DNA from: JBBRGG01 sp038240875
GTDB taxonomy: Bacteria > Planctomycetota > Phycisphaerae > Phycisphaerales > UBA1924
Assembly: GCA_038240875.1 (NCBI GenBank)
Contig: JBBRGG010000113.1
Span: 1 to 11,388 of the forward strand
DNA length: 11,388 nucleotides
Reading direction: 5' to 3'
The translations under genes and the position numbers were made by a program. The stretch's first letter is position 1. Each line of letters opens with the position of its first letter. The notes under the pieces are model-generated. The model did no database searches, was not told the DNA's origin, and worked only from the letters and a program-made list of their open reading frames with translations. This document shows, piece after piece, positions 1 through 6,561 of the stretch.

Positions 1-810
1 GAGACCTTTGGCCCGGTTGTGCGGGCGCAGCTTGCCAAGTGGGGCAGAGGGCGGATCGGCTCGCAAACGGTGCAGGATTTGTCGCAGGAAACGCTTGCGG
101 CGTTGTCGGAGAGCATTGATCGATATGACCCGGCGCGAGGCGCGCGGTTTTCGACGTGGTTGCTCGCAATTGCCAAGCATGTGCTGGGCGATGAGCTGGA
201 TCGACGCGGGGCGAAGAAGCGAGGCGGGGCGAAGAAAGCCACGGCGCTGGATGAATCGTGGATGATCGCTTCGGCGCAACAGGGCGTAGATGAGCAATAT
301 GAGGCGGCAATGTTTCGTGCGAAAGTCGAAGCGGCGATTCGATTGGTTGCGAAAGACTGCGACTTTACGGACTATTCGATTTATTCAATGCGAGTCCTCG
401 AAGGGCGGAGTGGCAAGGACGTGGCGCAAGCGCTGGGTATTAGTGAGCCAACGGTGAGCAGGCGGATGGCGCGGGTGCGGGAAGTTTTGCGAGTGAAGTT
501 AATGGAAGTTGTTCGTGTCTATTCGTTCACGCAGGATGAGATTGAAGAAGTCGAGCGAAAGGGACTGGGCGAAGTTCCCAAGGAATCTGGACTTGGCAGG
601 ACTGGACTTGATCGGGTTGGTGCGAACGAAATCACAAAGCTTGATCAAAGACCGATGGGGCAGAAGATCAAAGAAAGTGTGCACGATGAGCGGAAAGAGG
701 GGCCTCTGGCAGGGCCAGTTGCAGACGCAGCGTTTGATGATGCGGTTGGTGAGATCTATCGAAGGCAGGTAGAGCTTCGGCGGCAGGATCAAGCCGAGCG
801 GATGAGGTAG
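1..810 (+). CDS. ECF-like RNA polymerase sigma factor, 5' end outside window
   Basis: The reading frame is open from base 1, so the gene starts upstream; a GTG at 19 lies inside sigma region 2 and is unlikely to be the true start. Visible residues (numbered from base 1) show region 2 at about 1-66, with the DLSQET stretch, RYDPARGARFSTWL (41-54) and a following AIAKHVLGDELDRR-type helix, which is the core-binding and -10-recognition segment. Region 4 contains a helix-turn-helix at about 141-164 (VAQALGISEPTVSRRM), which would read the -35 element. Regions 1 and 3 are not evident, as in ECF sigma factors. Unusually, about 98 residues follow region 4, charged and probably partly helical. A membrane Ser/Thr kinase gene follows on the same strand 192 bases later, suggesting phosphorylation-linked control (inference). 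Family assignment is confident; the exact ECF group cannot be named. Confidence 0.85.
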   Translation, partial: ETFGPVVRAQLAKWGRGRIGSQTVQDLSQETLAALSESIDRYDPARGARFSTWLLAIAKHVLGDELDRRGAKKRGGAKKATALDESWMIASAQQGVDEQYEAAMFRAKVEAAIRLVAKDCDFTDYSIYSMRVLEGRSGKDVAQALGISEPTVSRRMARVREVLRVKLMEVVRVYSFTQDEIEEVERKGLGEVPKESGLGRTGLDRVGANEITKLDQRPMGQKIKESVHDERKEGPLAGPVADAAFDDAVGEIYRRQVELRRQDQAERMR

Positions 811-825
811 AAGAAGGCGCTAGAT

Positions 826-843
826 ATTCGGCATTCGGCATTC
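826..843 (+). repeat. Short tandem repeat ATTCGGC (about 2.6 copies)
   Basis: The heptamer ATTCGGC occurs twice perfectly in tandem, followed by a partial third copy, just after the sigma factor stop codon. The core GGCATT recurs at 869-874, and its reverse complement lies at 914-919 (AGGCATT at 868-874 against AATGCCT at 914-920). It is non-coding and of unknown function. Confidence 0.55.
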
Positions 844-923
844 AGAAAGATGAGAAGCCATGAAGTCAGGCATTAGGTACAAGGAATTCGCCACAACGGG
901 AGTCTCACGATCAAATGCCTAAA

Positions 924-944
924 CCTTTTCTCGGAGAGAAGGGG
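924..944 (+). promoter_or_regulatory. RNA hairpin in the sigma-kinase intergenic gap
   Basis: CCTTTTCTC (924-932) can pair with GAGAAGGGG (936-944) across a GGA loop. This gives nine consecutive pairs, two of them G-U, when read as + strand RNA. No T-run follows, so it does not look like an intrinsic terminator. It sits about 60 bases upstream of the kinase start and could be a leader or processing structure. A second, weaker hairpin (CACGGC at 962-967 with GCCGTG at 976-981) lies between it and the ribosome binding site. Function is inferred only. Confidence 0.4.
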
Positions 945-990
945 GCACCCAAAGGCTAAGGCACGGCAAAGGCACGCCGTGGCGGGCGGC

Positions 991-995
991 AGGAG
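991..995 (+). promoter_or_regulatory. Ribosome binding site of the kinase gene
   Basis: AGGAG lies seven bases before the ATG at 1003. It is the clearest Shine-Dalgarno match of any gene start in this window and fixes the kinase start. Confidence 0.7.
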
Positions 996-1002
996 TTGAA
1001 CG

Positions 1003-3633
1003 ATGGGCACGCTTGCAATTGTCCTTGTTTCAATTCTTGGCGGGTTGGTATCCATCGCTATTGCGATGCTGTTCTTGTATTACATTGTTGTACCGGTGCT
1101 TCGCGCCAGTGGCGTGGTGGTCGGGCGGTTCTTTACGTTTATTGGGTGCACGCTGCGCGATACGGCGCGCACGATCGGGGCGATTCTTGCTGCGGTGGTG
1201 ATATCTCTATTGACTGTTGGGTGTGTAGTGATTGGCAGGTGGTCGGCGGCGGCGCACTTTGGCCGAGCTGTGAAGGCGGAGTTTGCGATGGCGGGGCTGA
1301 GCTTCTTTCGATTGGTCTTTGCGAATCCGTTGAGGCTGTTTGGGCTTGAAGGTGTGACTGAGGGATTGGAACGCCGACTGCCTCAGGTGGTTTCGGATGT
1401 ACCTATTGCGGAGCCTTCGGCGTTTGGCGGTTCGGGTGGGGGTTTGGGTGGAGGTTTGGGTGGGGATTTGGGGAGGCGCGCGAAGTTTAAAGGCTACACG
1501 ATTGTTGGCACGCTGCCTGTAGGTGGGTCGGGTGCGAAGTTGTACATTGCCAATCCTGATGCGATCACGCGGGCTGGGTTTGAGCGAGCGGGCGTGAATG
1601 GTGTGGATCAGGTGGTGATCAAGGCGTTTTCGTTGGACGATGGGAGTAGCCTGCCACAGATTGTGAGAGAGAGTCGAGCACTCGATGCAGCGAAAAAGCT
1701 TGGCTTGATCCTGGATCACGCGCTCACGGCGGATCGCTTTCATTATGTGATGCGGTATGTGCCTGGCGAATCGCTGACGCAAGTGACCAAGCGGCTGCAT
1801 GGGACGAGTGAAGTTGATGGGCTCGGGCCGCGTGAGGTGCGCAGTTGTTTGTCGTACGCGAGTGATCTGCTCGCAACGCTCGCGGCGTATCACCGGGGTG
1901 GATTGTGGCACAAGGATGTCAAGCCTGACAACATCATCGTGGACACGCGATCAGCGGGCAAAGGCGGCACGGGCAAGGCATATCTGGTGGACTTTGGGTT
2001 GCTGAGCAGCTTGCGGTCGGCGATGACGCTGACGACGCATGGTACGGAATATTTCCGTGATCCGGAACTTGTGCGGATGGCGGTTAAGGGCGTGAAGGTT
2101 CATGAGGTGGATGGAACGCGGTTTGATGTGTATGGCGCGGGTGCGGTGTTGTTTGCGATGATCGAGGATGGGTTCCCGCCACATGGCGGTTTGTCGCAGG
2201 TGACAAGGAAGTGTCCAGACGCGGTTCGATGGATTATTCGGCGCGCGATGGCGGATTATGACAAGAGATATGCTGGCGCTGATGAGATGCTGGCGGATGT
2301 GCGGACGGTGCTGGCGGCGGCGGACCCGTTCACGGTTCGGCCTGCGGACTTGCCGAGCGTTGGTGCGCTGTATTCAAGTGGAGAGAGTTTGAGTGGGGAA
2401 AGTGCGAGTGATGAGAACATCAAAAAAGACAGCGCAGGAAGTGCACACTCGGCACAGCGAGCGAGAATTGCCGCGGGGTTAGGTGGGATGGCGGGGTTGA
2501 ATGGCGCGGGTGCTGGAGTGGATACGCGCGTGGCTACTGGAGCGCAAGGCGCGCCAAAGGTAACGGTGACGAATTGGTGGACGGGGAAGACGCGGGTAGA
2601 TTGGCAGGCAGCACAAGGGCCGTCTGCTGCGGTTCAATCACACAAGCCAAAGGTTGATGAGGCGAGAAAGGTTGACGGGTCGCGGCAAGAAATATCAAGT
2701 GTGCAAAGCGCCATCGATGCGGCACAGATAGCGCCGGGGGTGAGGGTTGGGGTGGGGATGGGGGTTGGGTTTAATGGTGCAAGCGAACGCGCGGGCGGTT
2801 CGTCGCTGCGGCGAAGTGCCAAGGAGCAACGCGAGGCTGCGGGTGTGCGGGTACAGACGGCGCGAGCGCGAGCCGACGAACGCATTCGGCGGAACACGCC
2901 GACGCGAGCGACGCACGATACAGGAATGAATGTTGGCGTGGCGATGGCGTTATTGCTTGTGTCGGGGTTGGCGGTTGGGATTTATTCGATTTCGACTTCT
3001 GGTGATGGTTCGGCTTTACAGAGCGCGGACAACGGGTTGATTGTGCAGGCGAGATCGATGCGGGTGCCGACGTTATTGCCTGGTGGGATGGCGGAATTTC
3101 GTGGCGTGTTGAAAGAGCGTGACAGCGCGGCGTTGATCGGGGATGAAAAGCTTGCGCTCAAGGGTCGTGCATTTGATGAACAAGCTGATGCGGCGAAGAC
3201 GATGGATGTGGGGTTTGACTCGTTGGCGATGAAGCCGATTGTGTTGGTGGTGGTGGATGCGCTGCCGCCTTTGCCTGTGAATGTGAAGGATTTAGCGGGC
3301 GCAATAGAGTCAAAGCTGCGCGAGGCGGGGATGAATGTTGTGGGGCGAGGGAGTGGTTCGGGCCGGGAAGAGATTGAGTGGCTTGCGGCGGTGCGCATGA
3401 GTGTTGGGCAGATTCCTGTGGATTCGTCGTCTGTCGAAATTGATCGTGCAGCTTGGAATGTGCAAGAGTTTTTGGCGAAGTACACGGCGCTGAACGCGGT
3501 GGTGTGGGTGAGCGTTGCGGCAGAGGGGCAAGACGGCGAGTCGGCCCCTTCGGTGCATGTGTTTGTTTCGCCGCTGGCGAACAAAGAGGAAGCGGAAAAA
3601 ATAGCGAAAGAGTTGGCAGGATTATGGGAGTAA
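1003..3633 (+). CDS. Membrane-bound Ser/Thr protein kinase with C-terminal extracytoplasmic domain
   Basis: 876 residues, PknB-type kinase fold. In order: hydrophobic spans at about 5-33 and 56-77; a Gly/Leu-rich linker (142-157); the kinase domain (about 164-440); a low-complexity basic/Gly/Ala linker (441-641); a third span (about 644-664); and a roughly 210-residue C-terminal domain that I do not recognise. Kinase motifs are complete: glycine loop GTLPVGGSG (169-177), ATP-binding K207 in VVIK, helix-C E223, catalytic loop HKDVKPDN (303-310, HKD instead of HRD), DFG at 330-332, GTEYFRDPE (347-355) and D375 in the DVYGAG segment. It should therefore be active. With the kinase cytoplasmic, the C-terminus should lie beyond the membrane and may be a sensor. 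The AGGAG at 991 supports the ATG start. It follows a sigma factor gene on the same strand. Substrate unknown; the sigma factor is the obvious candidate (inference). Confidence 0.9.
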   Translation: MGTLAIVLVSILGGLVSIAIAMLFLYYIVVPVLRASGVVVGRFFTFIGCTLRDTARTIGAILAAVVISLLTVGCVVIGRWSAAAHFGRAVKAEFAMAGLSFFRLVFANPLRLFGLEGVTEGLERRLPQVVSDVPIAEPSAFGGSGGGLGGGLGGDLGRRAKFKGYTIVGTLPVGGSGAKLYIANPDAITRAGFERAGVNGVDQVVIKAFSLDDGSSLPQIVRESRALDAAKKLGLILDHALTADRFHYVMRYVPGESLTQVTKRLHGTSEVDGLGPREVRSCLSYASDLLATLAAYHRGGLWHKDVKPDNIIVDTRSAGKGGTGKAYLVDFGLLSSLRSAMTLTTHGTEYFRDPELVRMAVKGVKVHEVDGTRFDVYGAGAVLFAMIEDGFPPHGGLSQVTRKCPDAVRWIIRRAMADYDKRYAGADEMLADVRTVLAAADPFTVRPADLPSVGALYSSGESLSGESASDENIKKDSAGSAHSAQRARIAAGLGGMAGLNGAGAGVDTRVATGAQGAPKVTVTNWWTGKTRVDWQAAQGPSAAVQSHKPKVDEARKVDGSRQEISSVQSAIDAAQIAPGVRVGVGMGVGFNGASERAGGSSLRRSAKEQREAAGVRVQTARARADERIRRNTPTRATHDTGMNVGVAMALLLVSGLAVGIYSISTSGDGSALQSADNGLIVQARSMRVPTLLPGGMAEFRGVLKERDSAALIGDEKLALKGRAFDEQADAAKTMDVGFDSLAMKPIVLVVVDALPPLPVNVKDLAGAIESKLREAGMNVVGRGSGSGREEIEWLAAVRMSVGQIPVDSSSVEIDRAAWNVQEFLAKYTALNAVVWVSVAAEGQDGESAPSVHVFVSPLANKEEAEKIAKELAGLWE
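1434..1473 (+). other. G-run cluster (possible G-quadruplex) in kinase linker
   Basis: Six runs of three or more G lie at 1434-1436, 1438-1442, 1446-1448, 1458-1460, 1462-1465 and 1470-1473. One spacer is nine bases, so this is weaker than the cluster at 2736. It encodes the Gly/Leu-rich linker ahead of the kinase domain. Confidence 0.4.
2736..2769 (+). other. Canonical G-quadruplex motif within the kinase gene
   Basis: Six G-runs of 3-5 bases (2736-2740, 2744-2746, 2749-2752, 2754-2757, 2760-2764, 2767-2769) are separated by spacers of only 3, 2, 1, 2 and 2 bases on the coding strand. This satisfies the standard G3+N1-7 pattern with runs to spare. It encodes a Gly-Val dipeptide stretch (VRVGVGMGVG) in the juxtamembrane linker. 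Confidence 0.65.
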
Positions 3634-3641
3634 CGCGGCTG

Positions 3642-3710
3642 GTTTGGTACCGGATGCGCAGGGTTGGCGTATAGGGTTGGTATACAGGGCGATAGCACCG
3701 TGTTTGGTAC
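3642..3710 (+). repeat. Two 9-base direct repeats GTTTGGTAC, 60 bases apart
   Basis: GTTTGGTAC occurs at 3642-3650 and 3702-3710, between the kinase stop and the PEP-CTERM gene. Between the copies is an imperfect 13-base tandem (AGGGTTGGCGTAT then AGGGTTGGTATAC, about 3660-3685). These could be protein-binding sites or chance; nothing else distinguishes them. Confidence 0.35.
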
Positions 3711-3801
3711 ATGAAAGTTGTATCCAAAAAAGCAGACGCTCATGCAAGTATAGTTTTTAGTTCTGGGAATGATCGCTGCAACTTGGGGCGGTGTGGTCTG
3801 T

Positions 3802-3817
3802 AGATGTGTGTACATCT
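3802..3817 (+). promoter_or_regulatory. Small hairpin upstream of the PEP-CTERM gene
   Basis: AGATGT (3802-3807) pairs perfectly with ACATCT (3812-3817) over a GTGT loop, 44 bases before the proposed TTG start. There is no following T-run. It could be part of the 5' leader. The rest of the 228-base gap (3634-3861) holds only the short direct repeats and no convincing promoter or terminator. Confidence 0.3.
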
Positions 3818-3861
3818 CTCGCACACTTGTAGAAAAATAGAAAGAATAAACTCGCGCATAC

Positions 3862-4543
3862 TTGCCGTCATTGCGATCATTGCCGACTTTGGCAGCGTTG
3901 GCGGTTGGGTTCGTAGTCACATCGCGCTGTTCAGCACAGGTGATCTATGACGCGATCAAGAATCGCAACGTGAATGGGACATTTCTCGCGGACCCGACGA
4001 GCGAGCATGCACAAGAGCTCACGCTTGCTGGAGTGGGGGCGGGGGTAGGGGCGTGTTTGATCGAGCGGGTAGAGATCCAGCTTCGGAGCATAAGTTCGAC
4101 GGCTCGGTACACCGGGAACATCCAGGTTTCGATGTATGTTGGCGCGGGCGGGTTGTCTGGCGCGTTGATTTCAACGAGGCAAGTCGCGCTCGATGTGATG
4201 AGTACGCAGAGTCTTCTGTTGAGTTTGCTATTTGAAGGGGTTTTGATCTCGAATAGTGAGATTTGGATTGGGTTCACTATCGCGCCAAATATATTAGGCG
4301 GGCTGACGATACTTGGCGTGCGTGAGAGCCAGTTGCCACCGAATCTGTCGATTGTAACGGCTCGTGGATGGAACACGCCGCGTGCTTGGTAGGCAGGGTT
4401 GGCTGGAGACGCAGCCGCCGAGTGTGGGCGGGAGCGCGTACGCGGTTCGAGTGACGGCGGTGCCTGCGCCGGGAGCTGCGGCGATGCTGTGCGCGACGGG
4501 GTTGATGGCGTTTCGGCGTCGGCGGCCATGCGTAGTAAAGTGA
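3862..4543 (+). pseudogene. Secreted PEP-CTERM protein, broken by a +1 frameshift
   Basis: The first frame starts at TTG 3862 (no ATG or GTG is available after the in-frame stop at 3847) and runs 176 codons to TAG 4390-4392. It begins with a signal peptide (hydrophobic core LAALAVGFVV, probable cleavage after CSA in CSAQV), followed by a beta-rich domain typical of secreted choice-of-anchor planctomycete proteins. The missing C-terminus continues in the next frame without a stop from before 4382 to TGA 4541-4543. It reads GGSAYAVRVTAVPAPGAAA, a hydrophobic stretch, then FRRRRP, which is a PEP-CTERM sorting tail. The fused length is 227 codons plus one base. The break lies between about 4369 and 4400. 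It may be a true pseudogene or a one-base assembly error. If intact, the product would be exported and processed by an exosortase-type system. Ends one base before the convergent HAD gene. Confidence 0.75.
4451..4543 (+). other. PEP-CTERM sorting signal in the shifted frame
   Basis: In the +2 frame this encodes VTAVPAPGAAAMLCATGLMA followed by FRRRRP and a short tail to the stop. It has the three expected parts: a proline-containing motif (VPAPG, a variant of VPEP), a transmembrane-like stretch and an arginine cluster. It is out of frame with the upstream signal-peptide portion. Confidence 0.8.
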
Positions 4544-4544
4544 A

Positions 4545-5285
4545 TTAGCTGTTGATGCGTGAAAGAAGCCAATCGAGCGTGATGTCGCTGATTGCGCGAA
4601 TGACGGCGCCTTGCGGGCCCAGGGCGTGCATGAGCTGCGCCTCGTCAACGGTGTGGGCCACACCAATAACTTGGATGCCTGCGGCGCGAGCGGCGGCGAT
4701 GCCTTTGGGCGTGTCTTCGATGGTGATGCACTGCGATGGCGGGACGTTGATGCGCTGTGCGGCCAAGATATAGCCCGCGGGGTTTGGCTTGGCGATGAGC
4801 ACGTCGTCGGCGGTGATGATCGCGTCAAATGGCCAGATTGGTGAATTAGGTGAACAGACGAGGAAGCGTTCGAGGATTGGGATGATTTCGCGGCGGGTTG
4901 CGCCCGAGCAGATGGCTATGCCTGTGATTTGGCCTCTGCCTATACGTAGATCTGTTGTGCGCGCTGTGGCGGCCGCGCGGATAAGTTCAACCGCGCCTGG
5001 AAAGGGTTTGACTATGCCCGCGTTGATTGCCTCGCGGACGAAAGACCATTTGAGGTCGATGAGGGCTTGGACGCGATCAGCATCGAGTGGCATCGAGTGA
5101 TCACGGAAGAGTGTAGCGAAGCATTCGCGGTCGTCAAAGCCGACGTATCGAGCGAGGTAGGTTTGGTGGGTGAAGGAGATACCCAGATTTTGGGTGGCGG
5201 CGCGAAGCGCGGCCTCGTGAAGAGGCTCGGTGTCGGCGATGACGCCATCGAAATCGAAGAGGATGCCGCGGGCGGGGTGAGGCAT
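4545..5285 (-). CDS. HAD-superfamily hydrolase, beta-phosphoglucomutase-like (subfamily IA)
   Basis: 246 residues, normal for the family. Motif I is LFDFDGVIADTEP with nucleophile D11 and acid/base D13. Residues about 18-90 form the helical cap expected of subfamily IA. Motif II is ICSGATR (S127), motif III K166 in IAKPNP, and motif IV TIEDTPKG with E190 and D191 for Mg2+ binding. All catalytic residues are present. Such enzymes hydrolyse or isomerise small phosphorylated metabolites, often sugar phosphates, in the cytoplasm; the substrate cannot be read from sequence. A 16-residue stretch before motif II (about 106-121) looks longer than usual. The gene is convergent with the PEP-CTERM gene (one-base gap) and divergent from the GlmU-like gene, whose start lies 33 bases away. 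The ATG at 5285 leaves only six residues before the core motif, which supports this start. Confidence 0.88.
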   Translation of the reverse strand: MPHPARGILFDFDGVIADTEPLHEAALRAATQNLGISFTHQTYLARYVGFDDRECFATLFRDHSMPLDADRVQALIDLKWSFVREAINAGIVKPFPGAVELIRAAATARTTDLRIGRGQITGIAICSGATRREIIPILERFLVCSPNSPIWPFDAIITADDVLIAKPNPAGYILAAQRINVPPSQCITIEDTPKGIAAARAAGIQVIGVAHTVDEAQLMHALGPQGAVIRAISDITLDWLLSRINS

Positions 5286-5318
5286 CGGCGAGGGTACGCG
5301 ACCGATACACTGGCCACC

Positions 5319-6533
5319 ATGGCGATGGCACTCTTCTTTGATGACGGGCTGGACACGTTGGCACCACTGACGGATTTGCGTGCTGCATTTGACGTGCGCA
5401 CGGGGGCGTTAACGACGCTGGAGCGGTGGCACGAGGTGATATCGCCTGAGCGGATTGGGATGACTGTGCCGCCGACGATTGCGGATATCACGCGGGAGAG
5501 GCATGCTGGGGCGTTGGTGAATGCGCAGGAGGCGCTGCCGAGCGAGCCATTTTTTTTGATTAATGCGCGGTGTGTGATTCCACCAGCGGAAGTAATGGAT
5601 TTGCAGTCTGGGGAAGTGATCGAGGATGGGAATGGGGAGCCGATGGTGGCGCGGGTGGATGGCGAGCGGGCGCTTGCGTTGTTGTCGGGGCGAGATGTGT
5701 CGCTGGTGGTGCGAGCGAGTAAGGAAGCGGTGCGAACGCTGACGAAGCCTTGGTCGGTGCGGACGCATCGCGACGCGGCGCTGGCGTATGACCTTGTGCT
5801 TTTGGCGAAGCGGATTGAGTTGGTGGGGCATCTTGCTGGTGTGACGGTAATTGGAACACATCGGCTGAGTGTTGGGCGCGGGGCGAAGGTGATGCCATGC
5901 GTCGTGATCGATGTGAGTGGCGGGCCGATTGTGATCGATGAAAACGCGGTGGTGAGGCCTGGGGCGATTTTAATTGGGCCTTGCTATGTCGGGCCCAATT
6001 CGACGGTGCTGGAGCGGGCGACGATTCGGCCTTGGACGGCGATTGGGCCTTGGTGCAAGGTTAATGGCGAAGTTGGTGGCACGATCTTTCAGGGATATAC
6101 CAATAAAGCGCACGATGGGTATCTCGGCGATTCGTACGTCGGCGAGTGGGTCAACCTAGGTGCTGGGACGACGAACTCCAACTTGCTTAATACCTATGGC
6201 GAGATTGTTGCGGTGGCGCGGCCTGGCGGTTCGTACGAACGCACGGGTGAGACGTTTCTCGGCGCGACCATTGGCGACCACTGCAAGATGGCGATTTGCA
6301 CGCGGATGATGACCGGGTGTGTGTTGCACACGGGGAGCATGTTTGCAACGACGGCGACGGTTGCTGGGTGTGTGGGTAGGTTTACGTGGGCGACAGATGC
6401 GGGGTCGCGGGTGTATCGATTGGATAAGTTTATTGAAGTGATGCGGGCGGCAATGGCGAGGCGGAATATCGAGCCGAGCAAGGCGTATGTGACGCGGGTG
6501 GCGGAGTTGCATGGCCACGGGGCGAAGTTGTGA
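5319..6533 (+). CDS. GlmU-like sugar nucleotidyltransferase / left-handed beta-helix protein
   Basis: 404 residues from ATG 5319; ATG 5325 (MALFFDD) is an equally plausible start. Frame upstream to 5067 is open but antisense to the HAD gene and is not family-like. The N-terminus (ALFFDDGLDTLAPLTDLR...ALTTLERW) matches the opening I recall for the alternative GlmU-like proteins of Bacteroidetes and Planctomycetes, which lack the LxxGxGTRM loop of classical GlmU; none is visible here. Residues about 175-370 form hexapeptide-repeat left-handed beta-helix, including EWVNLGAGTTNSNL (from 276) and ETFLGATIGDH. The likely role is supply of UDP-N-acetylglucosamine or a related sugar nucleotide for cell-envelope polymers, by analogy. 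No Shine-Dalgarno is evident. polA starts 28 bases after the stop, so the two may be cotranscribed. Confidence 0.83.
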   Translation: MAMALFFDDGLDTLAPLTDLRAAFDVRTGALTTLERWHEVISPERIGMTVPPTIADITRERHAGALVNAQEALPSEPFFLINARCVIPPAEVMDLQSGEVIEDGNGEPMVARVDGERALALLSGRDVSLVVRASKEAVRTLTKPWSVRTHRDAALAYDLVLLAKRIELVGHLAGVTVIGTHRLSVGRGAKVMPCVVIDVSGGPIVIDENAVVRPGAILIGPCYVGPNSTVLERATIRPWTAIGPWCKVNGEVGGTIFQGYTNKAHDGYLGDSYVGEWVNLGAGTTNSNLLNTYGEIVAVARPGGSYERTGETFLGATIGDHCKMAICTRMMTGCVLHTGSMFATTATVAGCVGRFTWATDAGSRVYRLDKFIEVMRAAMARRNIEPSKAYVTRVAELHGHGAKL

Positions 6534-6561
6534 GAAGCGAAATGAAAGGGTGGAACGAAGA

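Noticed and set aside
883..916. ECF-type promoter (GGAATT with a downstream TCTCA or TCAAAT) upstream of the kinase
   Set aside because: The spacing to either -10 candidate (about 12-14 or 22 bases) does not fit the usual 16-17 bases.
924..950. Intrinsic terminator after the sigma factor gene
   Set aside because: The stem is good but is followed by GCACCC rather than a T-run.
3718..3754. Sigma-70 promoter TTGTAT ... TATAGT
   Set aside because: The spacer is 25 bases, too long for a normal -35/-10 pair.
2982..3920. 312-codon open frame on the minus strand
   Set aside because: It lies antisense to the kinase C-terminus and the intergenic gap, is rich in Ser, Thr, Pro and Asn as expected from reverse reading of G-rich codons, and has no recognisable motif.
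4381..4395. Programmed +1 frameshift in the PEP-CTERM gene
   Set aside because: No classic slippery sequence: shifting from TGG to GGT or CGT to GTG gives poor re-pairing, and no RF2-type CTT-TGA context is present. An indel is simpler.
3945..4529. 194-codon minus-strand frame over the PEP-CTERM gene
   Set aside because: The plus strand carries a signal peptide and sorting tail; the minus frame has no family features and is Pro/Ala/Arg-biased.
5067..5318. Upstream extension of the GlmU-like protein
   Set aside because: This part is antisense to the HAD gene, and the family-like N-terminus begins at MAMALFFDD.
6511..6561. Earlier ATG for polA
   Set aside because: It overlaps the end of the previous gene and adds residues unlike Pol I, whose N-terminus fits ATG 6562.
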